NCBI GenBank assembly: GCA_029007475.1
Contig: JAQXHW010000015.1
Location: forward strand, 1 to 12,451
Source: Oscillospiraceae bacterium
GTDB taxonomy: Bacteria > Bacillota > Clostridia > Oscillospirales > Acutalibacteraceae
Reading direction: 5' to 3'
Length of the DNA: 12,451 nt
In this document: piece by piece, positions 7,495 through 12,451 of the stretch
Position numbering within the stretch: position 1 is the first letter of the stretch
Layout: each line of letters begins with the position of its first letter
The notes under the pieces: model-generated
Database searches by the model: none
The model's input: the letters and a program-made list of their open reading frames with translations, nothing else
What the model was told of the DNA's origin: nothing
Translations under genes and position numbers: made by a program

Positions 7495-7529
7495 TTCCCG
7501 CTGAAAATTCTTACCTTCCCTGCTGAAAA
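7495..7529. repeat. Imperfect direct repeat TTCCC(T)GCTGAAAA in the divergent intergenic region
   Basis: TTCCCGCTGAAAA at 7495-7507 recurs as TTCCCTGCTGAAAA at 7516-7529, differing by one inserted T. The copies start 21 nt apart, two helical turns, as for tandem sites of a DNA-binding protein. They lie between spoIIID and the polysaccharide operon, upstream of both candidate promoters' targets. Function is inferred from position only. Confidence 0.4.
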
Positions 7530-7587
7530 CACCTATATGTAATAAACCGTCCTCTATCCTCATAAATTTCCAGTAGGAGTTGATTTT

Positions 7588-7851
7588 ATGAATGATACAG
7601 GCACCCACAGAGCCGTTATATTGGGCGAATACATATTTGAGGAGAAAGCCACGGTCCGCGCCGCCGCAAAGAAATTCGGAATAAGCAAGTCAACGGTTCA
7701 TAAAGACGTAAGCGAAAGGCTAAAGACCCTCTCCCCCACACTCTACGAGGAGGTAAGGACAGTTCTTCAGAAAAATAAGGAGGAAAGGCACCTCAGAGGG
7801 GGAATGGCTACCAAAGAAAAATACGAAAAGCTCCATAAAATAGGAAAATAA
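7588..7851 (+). CDS. spoIIID: Sporulation transcriptional regulator SpoIIID
   Basis: An 87-residue DNA-binding protein, the normal length for SpoIIID, which activates and represses mother-cell genes during endospore formation after sigma-E and before sigma-K. The helix-turn-helix is clear at about 22-41 (TVRAAAKKFGISKSTVHKDV), very close to the Bacillus sequence, followed by SERLKTLSPTLYEEV and the conserved basic RHLRGG at 67-72, then ATKEKYEK, which in the Bacillus protein contributes a second DNA contact. ATG is preceded by GTAGGAG about 8 nt upstream. It stands alone on the plus strand, divergent from the polysaccharide operon and about 95 nt before a separately promoted aminotransferase. 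No clear terminator follows it. Its presence means the organism is, or recently was, a spore former. Confidence 0.97.
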   Translation: MNDTGTHRAVILGEYIFEEKATVRAAAKKFGISKSTVHKDVSERLKTLSPTLYEEVRTVLQKNKEERHLRGGMATKEKYEKLHKIGK

Positions 7852-7863
7852 AGGGAAAATATC

Positions 7864-7892
7864 TTTACTTTGGGAACTGTTTGTAGTATAAT
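7864..7892 (+). promoter_or_regulatory. Sigma-A promoter of the aminotransferase gene
   Basis: TTTACT (7864-7869) and a perfect TATAAT (7887-7892) are 17 nt apart, giving a predicted transcript start near 7899. The aminotransferase ATG follows at 7948 after CAGGAG. This makes the gene separately expressed from spoIIID. Confidence 0.6.
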
Positions 7893-7906
7893 TCTATGAT
7901 AGAATT
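7890..7906. promoter_or_regulatory. Perfect palindrome overlapping the -10 and start point, candidate operator
   Basis: AATTCTA-TGA-TAGAATT is an inverted repeat with 7-bp perfect arms and a 3-nt centre. It overlaps the end of the -10 box and the predicted transcription start of the aminotransferase promoter, a typical place for a repressor site. As RNA the arms are AU-rich and the hairpin would be weak, so a DNA operator is the more likely role. The cognate regulator is unknown. Confidence 0.45.
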
Positions 7907-7947
7907 CGAATGTAAAGAAGTCTTTTGATTTTCAGGAGTTATAAAAT

Positions 7948-9153
7948 ATGAGAAATATTCCCTTTTCACCTCCCGATATTTCCAAGGCGGAAATCGACTC
8001 CGTTGTTTCCGTTTTGAAATCGGGTTGGATTACAACAGGACCCAAAACCAAGATATTCGAAAATAACATTGCGGATTTTTGCAACACCAATAAGGCAGTT
8101 TGCCTTTCATCCCAAACCGCCTGCGCAGAGATGACCCTGCGTATTTTGGGTATCGGCGAGGGCGACGAGGTAATTGTGCCTGCCTATACCTACACCGCAA
8201 CCGCTTCTATCATCCGCCATATCGGCGCAAAGCCCGTGCTTATTGACTGTCAAAAGGGCAGTCTTGAAATGGATTACGACAAAATGGAAGCCGCTGTAAA
8301 CGAGAGAACCAAAGCGATTATTCCTGTTGATTTGGCAGGTATCATGTGCGATTACGACCGCATCTTCGAGGTGGTAGAGAATAAGGCTCATCTTTTCACC
8401 CCCGAAAGCGAAATGCAGGAGATTTACGCAAGACCTCTTGTTGTCAGCGACGGCGCTCACTCCTTAGGCGCCTCAAGAAACGGCAAAATGGCAGGAGAAG
8501 TCGCCGACTTTACCAACTTCAGCTTCCATGCCGTTAAGAATTTGACCACGGGCGAGGGCGGCGCAGTAACTTGGCGCGAGCATGAGGATATCGACTCCGA
8601 AGCCCTCTACCGCCAGTATATGCTCTTTTCCCTCCACGGACAAACTAAGGATACCTACTCTAAAACTCTCGGAACCTCCTGGGAGTACGACGTAGTTGAC
8701 ACCCAGTATAAATGCAATATGCCCGACATTTTGGCAGCCTTGGGACTTGCCCAGCTCGAGAGATACGAAAAAATCCTTGAGCGCCGCCATGAGCTTATCA
8801 AGAGATACAACAAAGCTTTCTCAGACCTGCCTGTTGCAGTTTTAGACCACGCCGGAGAAAATCACCGCAGCAGCGGTCACCTCTACATGGTACGCTTTTT
8901 AGGCAAGGGCGAAGACTACCGCAACACCTTCTTTAGAAGAATGGCTCAAAACGGTATTCACTGCAACGTACATTTCAAGCCCCTGCCCCTCCTTACTGCT
9001 TACAAGCAGTTAGGCTACGATATCAAAGACTTCCCCAACGCCTATGATATGTTCAAAAATGAGCTGACGCTTCCGCTGAACACGGTGCTCTCCGACGACG
9101 ACGTAGACTATATCCTCAGCACCTTCCGCAGAGTTATCGCTCAGCCCTATTAA
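7948..9153 (+). CDS. DegT/DnrJ/EryC1-family PLP-dependent sugar aminotransferase
   Basis: A 401-residue fold-type I aminotransferase of the DegT/DnrJ/EryC1 (ArnB/PglE) family. Such enzymes transfer an amino group, usually from glutamate, to a nucleotide-linked keto sugar. The N-terminus IPFSPPDISKAEIDSVVSVLKSGWITTGPK is diagnostic, with SSQTACAEMTL at 54-64 for phosphate binding and VPAYTYTATA at 77-86. VVSDGAHSLGA at 165-175 has cofactor-pyridine Asp168, and SFHAVKNLTTGEGG at 192-205 has the PLP-binding Lys197. NMPDILAALGLAQL is the usual dimer-interface motif. Residues about 137-162 form a small insertion relative to the textbook members. CAGGAG precedes the ATG. It has its own promoter and a hairpin follows it, so it is monocistronic. 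By position it probably supplies an amino or acetamido sugar for the nearby polysaccharide. The exact sugar and amination carbon cannot be read from sequence. Confidence 0.92.
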   Translation: MRNIPFSPPDISKAEIDSVVSVLKSGWITTGPKTKIFENNIADFCNTNKAVCLSSQTACAEMTLRILGIGEGDEVIVPAYTYTATASIIRHIGAKPVLIDCQKGSLEMDYDKMEAAVNERTKAIIPVDLAGIMCDYDRIFEVVENKAHLFTPESEMQEIYARPLVVSDGAHSLGASRNGKMAGEVADFTNFSFHAVKNLTTGEGGAVTWREHEDIDSEALYRQYMLFSLHGQTKDTYSKTLGTSWEYDVVDTQYKCNMPDILAALGLAQLERYEKILERRHELIKRYNKAFSDLPVAVLDHAGENHRSSGHLYMVRFLGKGEDYRNTFFRRMAQNGIHCNVHFKPLPLLTAYKQLGYDIKDFPNAYDMFKNELTLPLNTVLSDDDVDYILSTFRRVIAQPY

Positions 9154-9164
9154 TTAAGCAAAAC

Positions 9165-9193
9165 ACCGCCGCAACCCTTTTTATTGCGGCGGT
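9165..9193 (+). terminator. Strong GC-rich hairpin after the aminotransferase gene, likely terminator
   Basis: ACCGCCGCAA (9165-9174) pairs perfectly with TTGCGGCGGT (9184-9193) across a 9-nt loop, 12 nt after the aminotransferase stop. The following bases (ATTCTGTAATTC) are only moderately T-rich, so termination may be incomplete. The other strand is followed by GTTTTGCTT, but no gene there needs it. Confidence 0.65.
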
Positions 9194-9284
9194 ATTCTGT
9201 AATTCAAAAGAATTTTTCACACAAATTTTAGATAAAGCCCATATAAGTTTCAAAATCGTTCATTATTCTTTAATATACGATAGG

Positions 9285-9295
9285 TATAATATAAT
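9285..9295 (+). promoter_or_regulatory. Candidate -10 region of the response regulator/kinase/protease operon
   Basis: Two overlapping perfect TATAAT boxes (9285-9290 and 9290-9295) lie about 35 nt before the response regulator ATG. No good -35 hexamer is found at 16-19 nt upstream, which would fit an activated promoter, for example one autoregulated by the response regulator, but this is inference. Confidence 0.4.
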
Positions 9296-9326
9296 CAGCT
9301 TATATATGCTTACAGGAGGTAACCTC

Positions 9327-10016
9327 ATGAACAACTTAAAAGTTTTAATCGTCGATGATGACGAAAACATCTGCAACCTACTCAGGCTTTACCTCGAAAA
9401 GGAAGGTTTTTCTACCGTCCTTGCCTTTGACGGAGGACAGGCTGTGGAGCTTTTCGAAAAAGAAAAACCCGACATGGTGCTGCTTGATATTATGCTCCCT
9501 GTTTTAGACGGCTGGCAGGTTTGCCGAGAAATTCGCAAGACCTCCGACTGTCCCCTAATTATGCTCACCGCCAAGGGCGAAACCTTTGACAAGGTTTTGG
9601 GACTTGAGCTGGGTGCCGATGACTACATAGTAAAACCCTTTGAAACAAAAGAGGTTATTGCCCGTGTGAGAGCAGTACTCAGACGCTCTGCTCCCGTGGA
9701 GGTTGCCGAGGTCAAGGAGGTACATTTTGACAACCTTGACATCAATCTCTCAAACTATGAGCTAAAGGTCAAGGGCGTTCCCGTAAGCACTCCCCCGAAG
9801 GAGCTTGAGCTTCTGTATCATTTGGCAAGCAACCCCAACGTAATGTTTACCCGCGACCAGCTTTTGGACGAGGTTTGGGGCTTTGACTACTGCGGAGAAA
9901 GCCGAACAATCGACGTACATATCAAGCGAATCCGCGAAAAAATCGACGGTGCTTCCGATAAATGGGAGCTTTCTACCGTATGGGCACGCGGTTATAAATT
10001 TGTAACCCATGAGTAA
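9327..10016 (+). CDS. OmpR/PhoB-family response regulator
   Basis: A 229-residue two-component response regulator. The receiver domain (about 4-120) has the acidic pair in LIVDDDE (D10-D12), phospho-acceptor D54 in VLLDIMLP, T81 in IMLTAKG and K103 in DYIVKPF. A winged helix-turn-helix DNA-binding domain follows (about 135-228), with LELLYHLASNPNVMFTRDQLLDEVWG, RTIDVHIKRIREKI and the C-terminal WARGYKF hallmark. I chose ATG at 9327 because ACAGGAGGT lies 6 nt upstream; an ATG at 9306 would add seven residues before the domain. It overlaps the kinase gene by 8 nt, so the two are co-transcribed and form a cognate pair. Its targets are unknown, but the HtrA protease downstream suggests an envelope or secretion stress response. 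Confidence 0.95.
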   Translation: MNNLKVLIVDDDENICNLLRLYLEKEGFSTVLAFDGGQAVELFEKEKPDMVLLDIMLPVLDGWQVCREIRKTSDCPLIMLTAKGETFDKVLGLELGADDYIVKPFETKEVIARVRAVLRRSAPVEVAEVKEVHFDNLDINLSNYELKVKGVPVSTPPKELELLYHLASNPNVMFTRDQLLDEVWGFDYCGESRTIDVHIKRIREKIDGASDKWELSTVWARGYKFVTHE

Positions 10017-11520
10017 GGGCACGAAGAAACCGCTGATTACAGGCACGGTATTCAAGAGATTTCTCTTTCTCACCCTCTGCGCCTGTATAGTCTGCATTAT
10101 TATAGTTTACGGACTTTTGACCCTCCCGGTCTCGAACTACATCCGCGACAGCCGTAAGGAACTTCTCCATAAATACTCCTCGGAGATTTCCGAGTATGTG
10201 GGCGACGTAACGAAGCTGGGCTTTAATAGCCTTACCCAAGAGGAAAAACAGCTTTTCGCCTCCTCCCTTGAAGCGTTCTCAAGCTCCATGCAGGCTGTGA
10301 TTACCGTTGTCGACGATAAGGGCAGTTTAGTTTTCACGACTGACAAAGAATTAGTTGAAAGCGGAAACTACCAAATCTCACAAGAGCTTTTGGAAAAGTT
10401 CGAGTCAGGCAGCTACGCTGACCACGGAAAGCTGCCGAAAAGCAATAAGGCCTACTACGTTTCCGTTTCTCCCTTTTACCGCGACGGAGAAATCTCCGGT
10501 TACTGCATAATCTCCCAAACAACTCTCTGGGCGGCGGACTATGTTCCCTCGGTTACGATTATTCTGCTCAGCCTTATATTCATCGCCGTAGCGGTGGTAA
10601 TTATACTCTCCTCGGTTTTTGCCTACAATACCTCAAGACCTCTTAAACAGATGGCTGAAGCCTCAAGGCGATTTGCCGTAGGCGACTTTGAAAGCCGAGT
10701 TCATGTAAAAAGAAAAGATGAGATAGGCCAGCTTGCAGACGCCTTTAACGAAATGGCGGACTCCCTTGCCGCCTCAGAGGGTATGAGGAGAAACTTTGTT
10801 GCGAATGTTTCCCATGAGCTAAAAACTCCCATGACCACTATTGCAGGCTATATTGACGGCATTTTGGACGGAACTATTCCCGAACGTGAACAAAAATACT
10901 ATTTGGGCGTGGTTTCAAACGAGATTAAAAGACTCTCCCGTCTTGTTACCTCAATGATTTCTCTTTCGAAAATCGACAGCGGTGAAATTGTTGTTCACAA
11001 GCAGGAATTTGCGGCTATGGACACAATATTCCAGGTTGCCCTGCAATTTGAAAATCAAATTGCCGACAAAAATCTCGAGATTATCGGACTTGATAAGGAT
11101 GAGGAAATCTACGCCTACGGCGACAAGGACCTTATTCATCAGGTGCTATATAATCTAATTGAAAACGCGGTTAAGTTCACCCCCGAAAACGGTTACATCA
11201 GCTTTGATGTAAGAAAAGAGCAAAACCGCACCTACTTCACAGTTGAAAACAGCGGTGCAGGTATCCTACCTGAGGACCTGCGGCTTGTTTTCGATAAATT
11301 CTACAAGGTGGACAAAAGCCGAAGCTCCCATAAAAACAGCATGGGTCTCGGACTGTATATCGCCCGTACCATTGTACTTCTCCATGAGGGCAATATCACC
11401 GCGGAGAGTGAGCCACAGAAATTCTGCCGCTTCATCTTCTGGCTTGAGGATGCGCCCTCAAGGAGAATAAAGGAAATAAAAAATCTCCCCAAGGAGGAAA
11501 ACCATGAACAACGAATTTGA
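10009..11520 (+). CDS. Membrane sensor histidine kinase (HAMP, HisKA, HATPase)
   Basis: A 503-residue transmembrane histidine kinase, partner of the preceding response regulator. TM1 spans about 17-38 and an extracytoplasmic sensor region about 39-178, with ITVVDDKGSLVFTT and YYVSVSPFYRDGEISGYCII suggesting a PAS/Cache-like fold. TM2 spans about 181-205 and the HAMP linker about 207-260. The dimerisation/phosphoacceptor H-box is NFVANVSHELKTPMT with His269. The ATP-binding domain has the N box YNLIENAVKFTP (N382, N386), the G1 box ENSGAGI, where Asn stands in for the usual Asp (a common variant), the F box FDKFYKVDKSRS and the G2 box GLGLYIA. The start codon lies inside the end of the response regulator gene with only a weak ribosome binding site, so translation is probably coupled. 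Its last 17 nt overlap the start of the protease gene. The signal sensed is not known. Confidence 0.95.
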   Translation: MSKGTKKPLITGTVFKRFLFLTLCACIVCIIIVYGLLTLPVSNYIRDSRKELLHKYSSEISEYVGDVTKLGFNSLTQEEKQLFASSLEAFSSSMQAVITVVDDKGSLVFTTDKELVESGNYQISQELLEKFESGSYADHGKLPKSNKAYYVSVSPFYRDGEISGYCIISQTTLWAADYVPSVTIILLSLIFIAVAVVIILSSVFAYNTSRPLKQMAEASRRFAVGDFESRVHVKRKDEIGQLADAFNEMADSLAASEGMRRNFVANVSHELKTPMTTIAGYIDGILDGTIPEREQKYYLGVVSNEIKRLSRLVTSMISLSKIDSGEIVVHKQEFAAMDTIFQVALQFENQIADKNLEIIGLDKDEEIYAYGDKDLIHQVLYNLIENAVKFTPENGYISFDVRKEQNRTYFTVENSGAGILPEDLRLVFDKFYKVDKSRSSHKNSMGLGLYIARTIVLLHEGNITAESEPQKFCRFIFWLEDAPSRRIKEIKNLPKEENHEQRI

Positions 11521-12451
11521 AAATAATCAGAACGCTTACGGAGATACTCCCAAAGCCGCCCCTGTAAACCCGGAGGTGACTCCTGTACCCGATACAGGCT
11601 TCGAAGCAAAGCCTGCTTGCACCCAAGAGGCAACAGACGGCATCCGCGAAGAGACAGAGGCTCCTGTCATCAAAGAGGAGGCTCTCACAGATACTCCCGA
11701 GTATACTCAGCCCCCTGTCTTTGAGGTACCAGCCGAAGCTCCCCTTATCCCCCCGGCAAAAGCAGCTTCAGAAGCCCCGGCTCAGACCCCGGCTCCTAAG
11801 ACCTATCAGATTTTAGTCGACCCTAAAACCGGTCAGTACGTCTACACAAACGCGCCTACCGCTCCTGCCTCAACCCCCTACGCACAGCCCTCACCTGCAC
11901 CCTACGGTCAGCCCTATACCCCTCAGGCTCCCGAAGCGAAACCCAAAAGCCGCGGCAGCAAGGCTTTTATGATTGTTCTCATCGTTCTTTTGGCTGTTTT
12001 CTCAATAGGCTTTTTCATGCTCTGCGGCTATCTGCTCAGAGATTATTTTGCTTCTTCCCTTAGTGCTGTTACCCCCACCTCTCCCTCTCAGGAAACTACG
12101 TTGCCCGAAGGCGATACTCCAAGCAACATTATCCCCGGCGACAAGAATGAAAACCCCTACTCAAAGGATACGGTTATCGACCTTATGCCTCTCCCTTCAG
12201 ATAAGAACGATACCTCAAAATACACCACTCAGTATGCCTACAACATAATCTCAGACTCCACCGTAGGAGTTGTGTGCTATGTAAAAGGAAACGATACCGC
12301 GGTAAAATCACAGGGCACGGGAATAATTATCTCTGAGGACGGATATATTGTAACCAACAGCCACGTTATAGGCGACAGCAAAACCCTCTATGATGTGCGG
12401 ATTACCACCGTTGACGGCACCTCCTACGAGGCAATCGTTGTGGGCTACGAC
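11504..12451 (+). CDS. htrA: Membrane-anchored HtrA/DegP-family serine protease, 5' part (cut by window end)
   Basis: The first 316 codons of a trypsin-like HtrA protease. Such proteins degrade or refold damaged exported proteins outside the membrane. Residues 1-152 form an acidic, then Pro/Ala-rich cytoplasmic tail with YQILVDPKTGQYVYTN at 101-116. A single membrane anchor spans about 154-176 (AFMIVLIVLLAVFSIGFFML) after a KPKSRGSK basic stretch, giving N-in topology. A Ser/Thr/Pro linker follows, and the protease domain begins near 242, with QGTGIIISEDGYIVTNSHVI carrying catalytic His287. The catalytic Asp and Ser and any PDZ domain lie beyond the window. ATG has a strong AAGGAGG about 7 nt upstream and overlaps the kinase gene end by 17 nt, so the three genes form one operon. 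HtrA genes controlled by a two-component pair are known in Bacillus (CssRS). Confidence 0.9.
   Translation, partial: MNNEFENNQNAYGDTPKAAPVNPEVTPVPDTGFEAKPACTQEATDGIREETEAPVIKEEALTDTPEYTQPPVFEVPAEAPLIPPAKAASEAPAQTPAPKTYQILVDPKTGQYVYTNAPTAPASTPYAQPSPAPYGQPYTPQAPEAKPKSRGSKAFMIVLIVLLAVFSIGFFMLCGYLLRDYFASSLSAVTPTSPSQETTLPEGDTPSNIIPGDKNENPYSKDTVIDLMPLPSDKNDTSKYTTQYAYNIISDSTVGVVCYVKGNDTAVKSQGTGIIISEDGYIVTNSHVIGDSKTLYDVRITTVDGTSYEAIVVGYD

Noticed and set aside
7471..7535. Possible SpoIIID binding sites around two AAACACC sequences
   Set aside because: The matches to the Bacillus SpoIIID consensus are incomplete at key positions and the region is AT-rich, so they are not distinguishable from chance.
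8107..8790. Two minus-strand open frames (117 and 105 codons)
   Set aside because: Both are antisense to the clear aminotransferase gene and carry no known motif.
10951..11139. Minus-strand open frame inside the kinase gene
   Set aside because: Antisense shadow of a conserved histidine kinase domain.
12048..12248. Plus-strand open frame of 66 codons rich in Pro and Leu
   Set aside because: Out-of-frame shadow of the protease linker; the protease frame is continuous through it to the window end.

Overview
The window looks like the chromosome of a spore-forming, probably gut-associated member of the Clostridia (Oscillospirales-like). The evidence is a clear SpoIIID sporulation regulator, strong AGGAGG-type ribosome binding sites, tightly overlapping genes, moderate base composition, and a two-component system followed by an anchored HtrA protease. 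No RNA gene, CRISPR array, insertion sequence or phage gene was seen.

Bases 1-7370, minus strand (read right to left): a surface or exopolysaccharide operon. It begins with a broken priming sugar-phosphate transferase (about 7370-7130). Then come a GT4 glycosyltransferase fused to an HpcH/HpaI (citrate-lyase-like) aldolase domain (7060-5042), a divergent GT4-like glycosyltransferase (5039-3720), a WcaC-like glycosyltransferase (3723-2530, GTG start), an EpsG/Wzy-like multi-spanning polymerase (2503-1412) and another GT4 glycosyltransferase (1415-276). After these lie a hydrophobic reading frame without a start codon (292-125) and the first 30 codons of a further gene (90-1, TTG start) that resembles the NTP_transf_5 nucleotidyltransferases of polysaccharide clusters. 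Genes overlap by 4 nt or lie within about 35 nt, so one transcript is likely. The glycosyltransferases would build a repeat unit on a lipid carrier and the EpsG-like protein would polymerise it. No flippase or intact priming enzyme is in view, so the pathway must be completed outside the window.

Bases 7371-7587: a divergent regulatory region with a candidate sigma-A promoter for the polysaccharide operon, a possible sigma-E-like promoter facing spoIIID, and an imperfect direct repeat.

Bases 7588-9193, plus strand: spoIIID, then a separately promoted DegT/DnrJ/EryC1 sugar aminotransferase. A perfect palindrome sits on the aminotransferase promoter and a hairpin follows the gene. The aminotransferase probably makes an amino sugar, plausibly for the neighbouring polysaccharide.

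Bases 9285-12451, plus strand: an operon of an OmpR-family response regulator, a membrane HAMP-type sensor histidine kinase and a membrane-anchored HtrA-family serine protease cut by the window end. Each gene overlaps the next (8 and 17 nt). This resembles secretion or envelope-stress systems such as CssRS-HtrA of Bacillus.

The points most worth a second look are the glycosyltransferase-aldolase fusion, the decayed priming transferase at the head of the operon, the start-less hydrophobic frame behind the last glycosyltransferase, and the palindrome on the aminotransferase promoter.
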